Of a stretch of 46,974 bases of DNA, positions 35,628 to 45,826 are shown piece after piece (position 1 is the stretch's first letter; each line of letters starts with the position of its first letter). The stretch is from assembly GCA_018334695.1 (NCBI GenBank), contig JAGXLO010000004.1:16001-62974 (forward strand), given 5' to 3'. The notes below the pieces were generated by a model. It was not told the origin of the DNA. It did not search any database and saw only the letters and a program-made list of their open reading frames with translations. The DNA comes from Candidatus Cloacimonadota bacterium. Lineage in GTDB: Bacteria; Cloacimonadota; Cloacimonadia; JGIOTU-2. The position numbers were made by a program, and so were the translations under genes.

Positions 35628-36723
35628 ATGGAATTTCGGGAATTTGTGAAACAAGTTTCAGAGTTACAAAAACAAGCCTCTGAAATCCGGAGGTATCTTT
35701 GACCCGGCCGGAAAAAGGAAACAAGTCAAAGAACTAGAAGAGGAGATGTCTCACCCCGATTTCTGGGATGATCAAGAAAGAGCCAAAGAAATTTCAGAAC
35801 AAGTTAGTAATCTAAAAAACGATATTGAAACCGCTGAAAAAGTAGAGGAATGGACAGAGGAACTGTCTACTTTTATTGAATTACTAAAACTAGAAAAAGA
35901 TAAAGAGCTGGAAAAAGAGGCAGAGGGCAAGCTGATAAAAGCTGAAAGACTTTTTAATAAACTGGAATTGAGACTTTTATTAGATGATGAAGATGATGAA
36001 AGTGATGTAATTCTTGTTATCCACCCGGGAGCAGGAGGAACGGAATCTCAGGATTGGGCAGAAATGTTACTCAGAATGTATCTTAAGTGGGCTAAAGCCC
36101 AAGAATTCTCCACAGTAATGTTGGACAAACAAGCCGGTGATACAGCTGGTATTAAATCTGCTACAGTCGAGATAAAAGGCAAATTTACCTATGGTTACTT
36201 AAAAGGTGAAAATGGTGTCCATCGTCTGGTTCGTATTTCTCCCTTTGATGCTAACAAACGTCGGCATACTTCATTTGCTTCTGTTTTTGTCTATCCTGAA
36301 AAAGAAGAGGACGTGGAAGTGGAGATAAATGAGAACGATCTTAAAATTGATACTTATAGAGCTAGTGGAGCCGGAGGTCAGCATGTTAATACCTCTGATA
36401 CTGCTGTGCGTGTCACACATTTACCAACAAACACTGTAGTTCAATGTCAATCCGAACGATCACAACATTCCAATAAGAGCAATGCTATTAAAGTTCTAAA
36501 ATCCAGACTTTATCAGATAGAAAAGGAAGAAAGAGAAAAGGAAAAACAAAAGCAGGAGAGCAAAAAGAAAAAAATTGAGTGGGGAAGCCAAATCCGTTCT
36601 TATGTAATGCATCCTTATTCTATGGTAAAAGATCATCGCACTGATTATAAGACTGGAAATGTGGAAGCTGTGATGGACGGAGATATTGATTCGTTTATTG
36701 ATGCATATTTAAAAATGAAATAA
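35628..36723 (+). CDS. prfB: Peptide chain release factor 2 with programmed +1 frameshift
   Basis: Translation starts at ATG 35628, five bases after AAGGAGA. It runs 24 codons to the TGA at 35700-35702 and continues in the +1 frame from GAC at 35701, giving 364 residues. The codon-recognition motif SPF is in RISPFDANKRRHTSF, and the hydrolysis motif GGQ is in ASGAGGQHVNTSDTAV. RF2 reads TAA and TGA stops. The frameshift provides self-regulation: low RF2 lets the ribosome slip past the TGA. The 24-codon first part, ending in a coiled-coil helix, matches the helical N-terminus of other RF2 proteins. lysS follows 16 bases later, a pairing seen in many bacteria. Confidence 0.97.
35689..35703 (+). 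promoter_or_regulatory. prfB +1 programmed frameshift site
   Basis: The sequence CGGAGGTATCTTTGAC contains an internal Shine-Dalgarno (GGAGG), then TAT, the slippery CTT and TGA C. Spacing between GGAGG and CTT equals that of the E. coli site. The zero-frame stop is TGA at 35700. Confidence 0.97.
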
Positions 36724-36739
36724 TCTATTATGAGGTATT

Positions 36740-38233
36740 ATGAATAACGAAAATCAACTTATTAATGCAAGAAAACAAAAATTGAAATTACTCTATGACC
36801 TTGGTGTTAATCCCTATCCAAAAAGTGTTAAAAGAACTCATCATATTTCAGATATTCTTCAAAACCCCGATAAATTCATCGAAAATGAAGAAGAGCTATA
36901 TGTTGTTGGAAGAATTAGAGCTTTACGTAAGATGGGAAAAGCCAGTTTTTTTCACATTGAAGATAAATCGGGTCGTATTCAGATCTATATCAGAAGAGAT
37001 GAAGTTGGTAGAGAAAATTACAAAGTATTCAAGAAATCTGATATAGGCGATTTCTTGCAGATTAAAGGGAAAGTTTTTTATACAAACACTGGAGAATTAT
37101 CCGTGCGTGCTAAAAAGGTTAAATTTCTAGTTAAATCAATTCGTCCTATACCGGTAGTAAAGGAGAAAAGGCAAGATGGAAAAAAAGTGTTGTACGATCA
37201 GTTTGCAGACAAAGAGATGCGTTATAGAAAACGCTATCTTGATTTGCTTCTGAATCCTGATGTCAAAGACACTTTTTTGAAACGCAGTAAAATTATAAAA
37301 TTTATGCGTAATTTTTTGGACGAGAAAGATTTTATTGAAGTTGAAACTCCTATTTTGCAACCAATGTACGGCGGAGCAGCAGCACAGCCCTTTATTACTA
37401 AGCATAACAAATTGGATATGGAACTCTACCTAAGAATTGCAGATGAACTTTATCTAAAACGCTTGATTATCGGCGGCTTTGAGAAGGTTTATGAAGTATG
37501 CAAAGATTTTCGTAATGAAGGAATGGACAGAACTCATAATCCGGAATTCACCCAGATTGAATTATATCAGGCATACGCAGATTATAATGATGTGATGGAT
37601 CTTGTGGAAGAAATGCTTACCAATATGTCAAAAGAAATATTTGGAAAACTCCAGTTTGAATATGGAGAATATAATATTGATCTGAAAACTCCATGGCAAC
37701 GTAAACCTCTGCTTGATCTTATTGAAGAATATGCAGATATAAATATTAAGAACATGTCTCCGGAAGAAATAATTGATTTTTGTGAAGAGAAAGAGCTGGA
37801 ACTGGATGTAAAAACTTATGGAAAAGCAATTGATGAAATATTTAAAAATTTAGTAGAGCCAAATTTGATAGAACCTACATTTGTCATTGATTATCCAAAA
37901 GAAATATCACCTCTGGCAAAATCCAAGTCGGATGAGTCCAGGCTTGTGGAAAGGTTTGAAGTATTTATTGCTGGTATGGAAATAGGCAATGCCTTTACAG
38001 AATTAAACGATCCATTTGACCAAAGAGAACGCCTGGAAGAACAAGTAAAGAATAGAGAATTAGGCGATCTTGAAGCTAATGAGGTTGATGAAGATTTTCT
38101 GGAAGCCATGGAATACGGTATGCCTCCTACGGGTGGTTTGGGCTTAGGTGTAGATAGAATCGTTATGCTACTTACGGATTCCCACTCTATAAAAGATGTA
38201 ATATTATTTCCTCAGATGCGCAAAAAAGATTAA
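36740..38233 (+). CDS. lysS: Lysyl-tRNA synthetase, class II
   Basis: The product is 497 residues, standard for LysS. The N-terminal OB fold (about 50-155) contains VVGRIRALRKMGKASFFHIED. The class II catalytic core has motif 1 around the FMRNFLDEKDFIEVETPILQP helix-strand, motif 2 FRNEGMDRTHNPEFTQIE and motif 3 GLGLGVDRIVML near the C-terminus. It charges tRNA-Lys; one matching tRNA gene (CTT) lies at 15986. It is 16 bases after prfB with a GAGGT-type ribosome site. Confidence 0.97.
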   Translation: MNNENQLINARKQKLKLLYDLGVNPYPKSVKRTHHISDILQNPDKFIENEEELYVVGRIRALRKMGKASFFHIEDKSGRIQIYIRRDEVGRENYKVFKKSDIGDFLQIKGKVFYTNTGELSVRAKKVKFLVKSIRPIPVVKEKRQDGKKVLYDQFADKEMRYRKRYLDLLLNPDVKDTFLKRSKIIKFMRNFLDEKDFIEVETPILQPMYGGAAAQPFITKHNKLDMELYLRIADELYLKRLIIGGFEKVYEVCKDFRNEGMDRTHNPEFTQIELYQAYADYNDVMDLVEEMLTNMSKEIFGKLQFEYGEYNIDLKTPWQRKPLLDLIEEYADINIKNMSPEEIIDFCEEKELELDVKTYGKAIDEIFKNLVEPNLIEPTFVIDYPKEISPLAKSKSDESRLVERFEVFIAGMEIGNAFTELNDPFDQRERLEEQVKNRELGDLEANEVDEDFLEAMEYGMPPTGGLGLGVDRIVMLLTDSHSIKDVILFPQMRKKD

Positions 38234-38260
38234 AGTAGAATTCAGTATATTGTTATTAAT

Positions 38261-38974
38261 ATGGATAAATTTTTAAATAAAATAAAATTAATACAAGCGA
38301 ATAATGTCCTTGATGTTGCCACCGGAAGAGGTGAATTTATACCCCTTCTTAAAGAAAATTTGAGAAATTACAATAAAATTATTGGTATTGATACAAATAA
38401 AAAAATGCTGGAAAAGGCAAGAAAAAAATTTGAGAATGATTCTGTTTTTTTCAAACAATTACCTGCTGAAAATACTGAGTTCTCTGATGATTATTTTGAT
38501 GTTGTAGCGATTTCTAATTCCCTGCATCACATGAAAAAACTGCAGGCTGTACTTGATGAAATGTACAGGGTTCTAAAACCTGAAGGATATTTTTTGATCA
38601 ATGAAATGATTCGTGATGATGAGCAAACCCCTGCACAAGAAAATCATATTGCTATTCATCACTGGGCAGCAGCTATTGATAGAAAAAGAGGCAGATTTCA
38701 TGGTAAGACCTTTACTCGTAAACAGATTGAAGAAATATTGAATAGGTCACGCCTAGATAATATTGATGTTTATGAATATTCTCACAAAATAAATAATCCT
38801 CTGGATGAACAAATTGTAAGAGATCTCACGAGAAAAATTGATCAATATATTCAGATATTGGAAGATGAAGTAGATTGTAAAAAATTAATCGAGCGAGGAG
38901 AAGTTATTAAAGAAAATGTTAAGAGGGTAGGATTTGCTTCCGCTAAATCTGTTTTTATCATTGAAAAAAAATAG
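38261..38974 (+). CDS. Class I SAM-dependent methyltransferase
   Basis: The product is 237 residues. The SAM-binding motif I is VLDVATGRGEFIP (17-29), motif II includes IGIDTNKKMLEKA with the ribose-binding Asp, and motif IV is FDVVAISNSLHHM, all of the Methyltransf_11 type. It resembles UbiE/UPF small-molecule methyltransferases; the substrate is not evident. It lies 27 bases after lysS and may be co-transcribed with it. A strong bidirectional terminator follows. Confidence 0.85.
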   Translation: MDKFLNKIKLIQANNVLDVATGRGEFIPLLKENLRNYNKIIGIDTNKKMLEKARKKFENDSVFFKQLPAENTEFSDDYFDVVAISNSLHHMKKLQAVLDEMYRVLKPEGYFLINEMIRDDEQTPAQENHIAIHHWAAAIDRKRGRFHGKTFTRKQIEEILNRSRLDNIDVYEYSHKINNPLDEQIVRDLTRKIDQYIQILEDEVDCKKLIERGEVIKENVKRVGFASAKSVFIIEKK

Positions 38975-38993
38975 TACACATTAAAAAAAATGA

Positions 38994-39035
38994 CTAAAAA
39001 AGACCCTCAAAATATTGAGGGTCTTAAAATTTTTT
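38994..39035. terminator. Bidirectional rho-independent terminator
   Basis: AAGACCCTCAA (39000-39010) pairs perfectly with TTGAGGGTCTT (39015-39025) around AATA. A run of A lies before and a run of T after the stem, so it can stop the methyltransferase transcript (+) and the hppA transcript (-). Confidence 0.9.
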
Positions 39036-39050
39036 AGACGTAATTACCAA

Positions 39051-41249
39051 TTAAAATATACCAAGAAACCTTTGAATTGCAGGAGAATAAGCAACGGTCA
39101 AACCGGCCACAACAACACTTACCATACTTATCAATTTAATAAGAATATTCAGAGAAGGTCCGGAAGTGTCTTTGCAGGGATCGCCTACAGTATCACCAAC
39201 AACCAAGGCACTATGAGCTTCTGAACCCTTGCCACCGTGGTGTCCATCTTCTACGTATTTTTTGGCATTATCCCAGGCGCCCCCAGAGTTGTTTAGCATA
39301 ATTGCTAAACTAAAACCAGCTGTTAAACCTCCAACAAGCAAACCCATAACACCTGCCACACCTAGTATTAAACCAACAATTATTGGTATAATAATAGCGA
39401 GCATAGAAGGAAAAAGCATTTCATGCTGGGCGGCTTTTGTGGAAATTAAAATTGCCTTTTGATAATCAGGTTTTGTATCGCCTTTTAATATACCTTTGAT
39501 ATTTTTAAATTGTCGGCGTATTTCTTCTACCATCTTACCAGCTGCTCTTCCCACGGATTTCAAGGTGAGTGCTACAAATACAAACGCTAGCATAGCGCCA
39601 ATAAAAATACCTATCAAAACCTTTGGATTAAGCAATGTGATGTCATAGTATTCAATAAAATTCTCGATAGTAATATTTTCAATAGCAACATTAAACTTTG
39701 AAGCTAGTTCCTGAGTATTTATCACATGAATTTTTACTTGTTGTAGATAAGCAGCCAATAATGCCATGGCAGTTAAAGCTGCGGAGCCTATCGCAAATCC
39801 TTTTCCCGTTGCTGCTGTGGTATTACCAAGTGCATCAAGAGCATCGGTTCGTTTTCTTACTCCTGGTTCCAAATCACTCATCTCAGCATTACCGCCAGCG
39901 TTATCGGCAATAGGGCCATAAGCATCTGCTGCCAGAGTGATGCCTAGTGTAGAGAGCATTCCAACAGCAGCGAGTCCGATCCCGTAAAGGCCTATGGCAA
40001 GATCAGAAAAACCACCGGAGAGTCCAAAGGCAATAATAATTCCAAGTGAAATAATGCCTACGGGGAAACCTACAGATTCCATACCAACAGCCAATCCGTT
40101 AATTATTACTGTTGCTGGACCAGTACTTCCTTGTTTTGCTATACCCCGGGTTGGTTTATATTCGCTGGATGTGAAATATTCTGTGGATTTTCCAATTAGA
40201 ATACCAGCAAGTAATCCTACCACCATAGCTCCCCAAATACCCCATGGATTAACAATTCCATTGCCTTTTAACAACCAGTTTACAAATATAGCCGACACAA
40301 TTAAAATTAAAATAGCAGAAACATAGATACCTCTATTTAAGGCTTTAAGAAGGGCTTTTTGACTTGCATCATCTTTTGTTTTAACTAAAAAAATACCAAT
40401 AATAGAAAGTAATATGCCGATTCCTGCAATAATCATAGGAAGAACGACAGCATTCAATTGAATATCTTTTCCCAGATATGCCGAAGCTCCCAGAGCAGCA
40501 GCAGCCAGTATAGAACCACAATAAGATTCATAAAGGTCTGCACCCATTCCGGCAACGTCTCCCACATTGTCACCCACATTATCTGCGATAGTACCGGGAT
40601 TTCTGGGATCATCTTCCGGAATACCTTCTTCAACTTTACCGACAAGATCTGCTCCAACGTCAGCAGCTTTAGTAAAAATACCACCACCTACACGCGCAAA
40701 AAGAGCCATAGAGGAAGCACCCATGCCAAAAGTAAGCATAATAGCTGTAATATCTGTTAAGTCAGGCATTTTTACGATATATTTTAAAACTATAAACCAT
40801 ATTGAAATGTAAAGTAAGCCCAAGCCAACAACCACCAGCCCCATAACTGCACCACTACGGAATGCGATTTGCAGGGCTTTATTAAGAGAACTTCTGGCAC
40901 CTTGAGTTGTTCTGTTACTGGCAGTAGTAGCTGTCATCATACCCAAATAGCCGGCTAGGGCACTAAAAAAACCTCCCGTCAAAAAAGCAAAAGGAGTCCA
41001 TCTACTTTGCACACCAAGAACATATGATAGAATTATAAAAAATAAAAAAGCAAAAAGAAAAAATATTGCTACAACTTTATATTGACTTTTTAAATATGTT
41101 TTTGCACCCTCTTTTACCCAGGAAGCTATCTCACGCATTGATTTATTACCAGGATCTTTCCTTTTCATATTAATATAAAAAAGATAAGCAAAAGCAAGTG
41201 CTAAAGCAGAACCGGCAGGAGCAATAATAAACAAAGTGTTAGCCATCAT
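39051..41249 (-). CDS. hppA: Membrane pyrophosphatase, K+-dependent type, proton- or sodium-pumping
   Basis: The product is 732 residues with about 16 membrane helices. The pyrophosphate site shows [18 protein letters not shown] (197-214) and the [17 protein letters not shown] block (about 223-239). The determinant stretch [10 protein letters not shown] (475-484) has Ala479 and Gly482 where K+-independent enzymes have Lys and Thr, so it should need K+. Glu242 in DLYESY is at the position used by Na+-pumping and some bacterial H+-pumping enzymes, so the ion cannot be decided. It links PPi hydrolysis to an ion gradient, useful for energy-limited anaerobes. A GGAGG site precedes the start; a TTGACA box is at 41307-41302 on the minus strand. 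Bases 41250-41426 hold no gene. Confidence 0.95.
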   Translation of the reverse strand: MMANTLFIIAPAGSALALAFAYLFYINMKRKDPGNKSMREIASWVKEGAKTYLKSQYKVVAIFFLFAFLFFIILSYVLGVQSRWTPFAFLTGGFFSALAGYLGMMTATTASNRTTQGARSSLNKALQIAFRSGAVMGLVVVGLGLLYISIWFIVLKYIVKMPDLTDITAIMLTFGMGASSMALFARVGGGIFTKAADVGADLVGKVEEGIPEDDPRNPGTIADNVGDNVGDVAGMGADLYESYCGSILAAAALGASAYLGKDIQLNAVVLPMIIAGIGILLSIIGIFLVKTKDDASQKALLKALNRGIYVSAILILIVSAIFVNWLLKGNGIVNPWGIWGAMVVGLLAGILIGKSTEYFTSSEYKPTRGIAKQGSTGPATVIINGLAVGMESVGFPVGIISLGIIIAFGLSGGFSDLAIGLYGIGLAAVGMLSTLGITLAADAYGPIADNAGGNAEMSDLEPGVRKRTDALDALGNTTAATGKGFAIGSAALTAMALLAAYLQQVKIHVINTQELASKFNVAIENITIENFIEYYDITLLNPKVLIGIFIGAMLAFVFVALTLKSVGRAAGKMVEEIRRQFKNIKGILKGDTKPDYQKAILISTKAAQHEMLFPSMLAIIIPIIVGLILGVAGVMGLLVGGLTAGFSLAIMLNNSGGAWDNAKKYVEDGHHGGKGSEAHSALVVGDTVGDPCKDTSGPSLNILIKLISMVSVVVAGLTVAYSPAIQRFLGIF

Positions 41250-41426
41250 TAAATTCCTCCATATTTGATTTTGTTTAGCAAAACTTTAGCAAAGTCTTTT
41301 TTGTCAAGATTGATGGATTTTTTTAGTGCAATGACTATTTTAAATAGTTTCTTGCAATACTTTATAAGATTTTTATTTTATGGAAAATTAATTAAGAAGA
41401 TATGATCTGTAAAATTTGAAAAAGCC

Positions 41427-42213
41427 ATGAAAGAATTTTTTAAGATTATACAAAAAAATAATGTTTCTCCATTTTGGACATTAGCCATTCATAGCGGTCA
41501 TGAATTGAGGTCGGAAGTAGAAAAAGAGATAGTATTAACAGAAAATCAACGGCTGAGAGAAGAAGATCCCTTCACAGATGAATTTACCAATATCAGTAAA
41601 AATAGAATAATTGTTAATCGTTCTCGCTTCGAGGTGGATTTGAATAGAATCAGAAAAAAAGCTGTATATATGAGACCCCAAGATGCCTGGGGATTAGAAA
41701 TATGGAAAAACAAACCGGATAAAGAATTGATAAGTATATCTCTTGAATTGTATGATATTTTTTTTCCAGAAAATCTTGGAATTGCTAAAAAAAGTCCACA
41801 AGAGACACGGTTATTCTTTGCTTTATGATTTACATAGCTTTAACTATCAAAGAGATCAGTATGATGATAATAAAAAATTTCCGGATATAATAGTGGGAAC
41901 AGGAAAAATTGATAGGGAAAAAGGGTTGCCTGCAATTAAAACAATAATTAAAATTATGAGAAAATTTGATTTCATGGGAAAAAGATTGCATGTAGTTGAG
42001 AACAGCATTTTTCCCGGTGGAAATTTTCCTTACCAAATTAGTAATAAGTTTCCTCAAAAATGCTGTATTTTATCTTTGGAATTCAAAAAATTTTTTATGA
42101 ATGAAAAAACCGGGGAGCCCTTTTGGGAACATCTATATACAATTAAGCAACTATTAAAATCAACCATTAGACCAGTACAGCAACAGGTTAGAAAAATAGT
42201 GGAGATGGAATAA
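41427..42213 (+). pseudogene. N-formylglutamate amidohydrolase-like gene, frameshifted in an A7 run
   Basis: Two overlapping frames together spell one protein of the FGase family of about 261 residues. The first (41427-41828) holds WTLAIHSGHELR, NRSRFEVDLNR and MRPQDAWGLEIW. The second frame takes over at KKVHKRHGYSLLYDLHSFN and continues through ENSIFPGGNFP to the end at 42213. The join is at seven A bases (41787-41793); with six, GCT AAA AAA GTC CAC reads straight through. The family hydrolyses N-formylglutamate or related amides in histidine breakdown and similar paths. Either the gene is inactivated, polymerase slippage restores the frame, or the base call is wrong. No hut genes are nearby. 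The first frame alone ends 11 residues after the join. Confidence 0.8.
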
Positions 42214-42238
42214 TTATATGAGTCTGATTACAAGTTTT

Positions 42239-44380
42239 TTATTTCTTCCTGATAATTTCAATATATTGATCTAATTTTCCGAATTCTAACTTGGGTTGTT
42301 GTCTTATTATACTCTTTAGTATTTTAAAACTACCGGTAAAAGCAGTAACTCTATAATACATATTATTACTTACTTGTGCAACTCCACTATGGGTGTAAGT
42401 GGTATCAGCCGTATAACCGTGGAAGTAAAAAACAGAATCAGGAGATTCGCAATAATACACTAGATAATAATTCACATTGATAGGGTTTCCGTTTTCGGTA
42501 GTAGTGACTTCACTCCATGATAAGTTTGTATTTGAACCATCAATATCAATTATCAGATTTTCTACAGGAGCTGGTGGTGAGCCTCCTTCACCGTATAAAT
42601 TAATTTTAAGACTTTCGTGATTATATGCATTAGAAGTTATGTACAGAGTGTCACTGAATTCACCTTGAGTCTGGGGGGCAAATTCTATATATGCAGTATC
42701 TGTTTCTTCTTCAGCGATTAGACTATCAGTTATTGATATAAAATTAAAGTAATTATCCGGTGCAGCTTGAATATTGTTTATATTCAAATCAATATTCCCC
42801 TTATTGGTTAATACAAGTTGCATTGTATCGGGATAACCTAGTTCAATCGTACCATAATTTAGATTGTACCTATCAGGAGAAATATAAGCACCTATTGTAT
42901 TAGCGGATAAAGGTATGAATTTGTTTTCATAATTATTATCAACAGTTAATACACCTGTATGACTTCCGGTTGTATCAGGATCAAAAGTTACATCTAAAAC
43001 GAGATTGGAGTTTGCAGGTATATTTTCGCCACTCCAATTAGTATAAAATGCAGGATTAAAGGTGTTTATACTATTTATTGTAATTAGATTGTCTGATGTA
43101 TTGGTTAGAATGAGTGATGAAGTGGTATCATTTTCCATTTGAATAGAGCCATAGTTTATTTCATGAGGATAAGCAGTGAAGGGGTGAGGATAATAATATC
43201 TACCAATATCAGCAACTGTGTAATCAGGATCTAAGGATGTGTTCGGGGCACCTGCATCTATACAGGGAGAATTTTTTGTTATGTGATAATTTGCGTTAGC
43301 AGTATCCACAAAACATGGGTCCATTTGGATATTATAATAGGCATCACAGCTGTCGTCGTTAGCATTAGTTGTAACATTTACACCTAAAGAGTCGTTTATC
43401 GAATAGCCATCAAAATTTGTGGTTTGATTATTGAAAAAGTTTGAGTAACTTACTTGAGGAGAAGCATAATAGGTAGCATAAATACCATTGCCATAGGAAT
43501 CACTACCCTTGTTATTTGCTACAAGTGAATTAACAATTATTGGATTTGAATATTCTGAGCATGTGATACCACCTGCACTATTTTCTGATGTGTTATTTAT
43601 AATGTTTACATTCTCCAAATATGGATTTGAATAACCAGTACATTGGAGTCCACCGGCATCATGGTTGCAGAAGTTGCTTAGTATAGTTGTATTCATTATA
43701 GTAGGAGATGAGTGATTACACATAATGCCTCCGGCGCCACCTCCATTATCCGTATTATTTTTTATAATAAGGTTTTTTAGTACAGGATCAGAATAAGTTA
43801 AATAAATGCCTGCCCCCATCCAACTAGAGGAATTGGAAGAAATCCTTGAATTTTTGATAATTGGGTCAGAATTTGTGCAGTAAATTCCACCTCCGTTTCC
43901 ATCTGTAGTATTATTCTTAACGATTAAATGAGACAATGTGGGTTTAGCACCGTCACAATTTATACCACCACCATATGTTCCAGCTCCATTTTGAACAGTA
44001 AAACCATTTAAACAGGCAGTGGTATCCTCACTATTGTTAAAAGTAATGGCTGTACTTGTTTGGTTCGCATCAATTATAGTCTGATAAATATAGGAAGTAT
44101 CACCGGTAGTAGATACTAATGAAGTTACTGTAATGTTTTTACCAATAAAATTTATAGCTTCTACATATGTTCCGGGTTGAACGAGGATCGTATCTCCATT
44201 ATTTGCTGCATCTATTCCAGCTTGGATTGAGCTATAATCTGCTGGGATGTTAATAGTAGAAGTAAACGCAGTAGAAAAACATAAAATAAAAATAAGAAGA
44301 ATTAGAGATTTCTTATATGCTAAAAATGATTTTAAAGAACGCTTTTTTGAATCTTGTGTGTTATAAGAAACAAATAACAT
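42239..44380 (-). CDS. Right-handed beta-helix surface protein with choice-of-anchor and fibronectin-like domains
   Basis: From the ATG at 44380 the product is 713 residues. The start is chosen because GGAGG lies eight bases upstream; the ATG at 44392 would itself be part of that ribosome site. A signal segment ends near FTST|INIP (about 28-43). The helix region (45-330) has repeats such as GGGINCDGAKPTLSHLIVKN, GGGIYCTNSDPIIKNSRIS and GAGIYLTYSDPVLKNLIIK. Two choice-of-anchor D-like sandwiches follow (about 395-600, NYGSIQMENDTTSSLILTN and NYGTIELGYPDTMQLVLTN), then a fibronectin III-like end. No Por-type sorting module is present, unlike the peptidases in this window. It may bind polysaccharide or be a pectinase-like enzyme; no catalytic residues were identified. 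Confidence 0.82.
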   Translation of the reverse strand: MLFVSYNTQDSKKRSLKSFLAYKKSLILLIFILCFSTAFTSTINIPADYSSIQAGIDAANNGDTILVQPGTYVEAINFIGKNITVTSLVSTTGDTSYIYQTIIDANQTSTAITFNNSEDTTACLNGFTVQNGAGTYGGGINCDGAKPTLSHLIVKNNTTDGNGGGIYCTNSDPIIKNSRISSNSSSWMGAGIYLTYSDPVLKNLIIKNNTDNGGGAGGIMCNHSSPTIMNTTILSNFCNHDAGGLQCTGYSNPYLENVNIINNTSENSAGGITCSEYSNPIIVNSLVANNKGSDSYGNGIYATYYASPQVSYSNFFNNQTTNFDGYSINDSLGVNVTTNANDDSCDAYYNIQMDPCFVDTANANYHITKNSPCIDAGAPNTSLDPDYTVADIGRYYYPHPFTAYPHEINYGSIQMENDTTSSLILTNTSDNLITINSINTFNPAFYTNWSGENIPANSNLVLDVTFDPDTTGSHTGVLTVDNNYENKFIPLSANTIGAYISPDRYNLNYGTIELGYPDTMQLVLTNKGNIDLNINNIQAAPDNYFNFISITDSLIAEEETDTAYIEFAPQTQGEFSDTLYITSNAYNHESLKINLYGEGGSPPAPVENLIIDIDGSNTNLSWSEVTTTENGNPINVNYYLVYYCESPDSVFYFHGYTADTTYTHSGVAQVSNNMYYRVTAFTGSFKILKSIIRQQPKLEFGKLDQYIEIIRKK

Positions 44381-44476
44381 AATTTCCTCCATTTATATAC
44401 AAATTATGATTTAGTGTTATGTTATATTGTCTTTAACTATAATCTCTAGAGCTCCACTATGTTAGAATTTAAACTA

Positions 44477-44505
44477 TCAATATTTTTCTTATGAAGGTGT
44501 GTCAA
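44477..44505 (-). promoter_or_regulatory. Sigma-70-type promoter for the beta-helix protein gene
   Basis: On the minus strand TTGACA (44505-44500) is followed after 17 bases by TATTGA (44482-44477), about 97 bases before the ATG. On the plus strand another TTGACA (44560-44565) faces mscS but lacks a good -10. Nothing else was recognised in 44381-44630. Confidence 0.5.
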
Positions 44506-44630
44506 AAAATTTATCAATAAATTTGTATATTTTGTTTTACTCATCAAAATAGATAATGCTTGACATAAATTTGCTCTATTAATAAGCAATAGACATTCAT
44601 AAATTTTTAATGAATATATAAAGGAGATTT

Positions 44631-45812
44631 ATGTTACAGAATATTAGTCAGTTTTTTAATGAAATCCTTAAAATAATTGAACCATATTATAATATTAGCT
44701 TACTTACCACAAAATTTATTACTATCTCTCTGGGGAACTTAGTTTTAGGTATAACTTTTATTTTTATTGTAAGAGTACTTGTTAGGTATATTTTGAGGAA
44801 ATTAATATATGAGGGGGTATTGAAAAAAATTGAGGATGAAAACTCTCAAAGAAGTATTAAAACAGTCATTAAAATCGTTTTTGAGGTCCTGGTTTTTGTT
44901 TTTGGCTTAAATATTATTGGCTTTGATCTAAAGTTTTTTGGTGATATATGGAAGGCGAGATTATTTTCTATTCAGGGTGAGGGTGTAAGTCTGGGGAATC
45001 TGTTTATAGGTTTAGTTATTTTGTTTATCGGCTTTAAACTTGCAAAATATTTCTCCAAAAAGATCAAAATGTTTTTTGAGAAAAAATTTAAATTTGATAT
45101 TAGTCAGGGAGCTATTGTTGAGTCTGTTAGTAAATATGTTTTGTTGATAGTTCTTGTATTATTTGTGCTTTCCATAGTCGGGATACCGTTAACAATTTTC
45201 ACAATTATTGGTGGATCACTTGCTATAGGTATTGGTTTTGGTAGTAAAAATTTGATGAACAATTTCATAAGTGGAGTGTTTTTGATGACAGAAAGACAAC
45301 TGAAAGTAGGGGATATTATTGAAGTAGAAGGAAATACCGGTACTATAGAACATATTGGAGCTCGTTCCACGATCATCAAAACATTTTCTAATCTTAGAAT
45401 GCTACTTCCAAATAGTAAATTGCTGGAAAATTCCGTGATAAATTGGACATTAACAGATAAAGTTGTTCGCAGGGAATTGACAGTTGGTGTAACTTATGGC
45501 TCACCTGTAGAAAAAGTAAAAGATCTTTTATACCAGGTCGTGGATAGGAACGAAGATGTGGTAGATAATCCAAAACCTGTTGTCCTATTTTCAGAATTTG
45601 CCGATAGTGCCCTTGTTTTTAAGGTTCTTATTTGGATAAATTTGCAAAAAGCAATTAATGTGAGAATATTGCTAAGTGATTTACGTTTTGCCATAGATAA
45701 AATTTTTAGAGAAAATAAGATTGTTATAGCATTCCCACAAATTGATGCTCATCTTGATACAAGCAAACCATTGAATATTCAATTGACTAACAAGGATAAA
45801 GTGAGTGAGTAA
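44631..45812 (+). CDS. MscS-family mechanosensitive ion channel
   Basis: The product is 393 residues with about five N-terminal hydrophobic helices (near 23-48, 79-105, 118-138, 162-182, 183-205). The pore helix is Gly/Ala-rich (IIGGSLAIGIGFGSKNLMNNFISG), followed by the MscS beta domain LKVGDIIEVEGNTGTIEHIG and the LLPNSKLLENSVINWT segment. The C-terminal alpha-beta domain ends about 375. Such channels release solutes on osmotic downshock. Length and helix number fit the medium-size MscS class. AAAGGAG precedes the ATG. It is followed after 14 bases by a cupin gene. Confidence 0.94.
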   Translation: MLQNISQFFNEILKIIEPYYNISLLTTKFITISLGNLVLGITFIFIVRVLVRYILRKLIYEGVLKKIEDENSQRSIKTVIKIVFEVLVFVFGLNIIGFDLKFFGDIWKARLFSIQGEGVSLGNLFIGLVILFIGFKLAKYFSKKIKMFFEKKFKFDISQGAIVESVSKYVLLIVLVLFVLSIVGIPLTIFTIIGGSLAIGIGFGSKNLMNNFISGVFLMTERQLKVGDIIEVEGNTGTIEHIGARSTIIKTFSNLRMLLPNSKLLENSVINWTLTDKVVRRELTVGVTYGSPVEKVKDLLYQVVDRNEDVVDNPKPVVLFSEFADSALVFKVLIWINLQKAINVRILLSDLRFAIDKIFRENKIVIAFPQIDAHLDTSKPLNIQLTNKDKVSE

Positions 45813-45826
45813 GAGGAAGATATATC

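Noticed and set aside
35628-35702. prfB as a pseudogene because of its early TGA
   Set aside because: The TGA is the well-known RF2 autoregulatory frameshift site with every element present.
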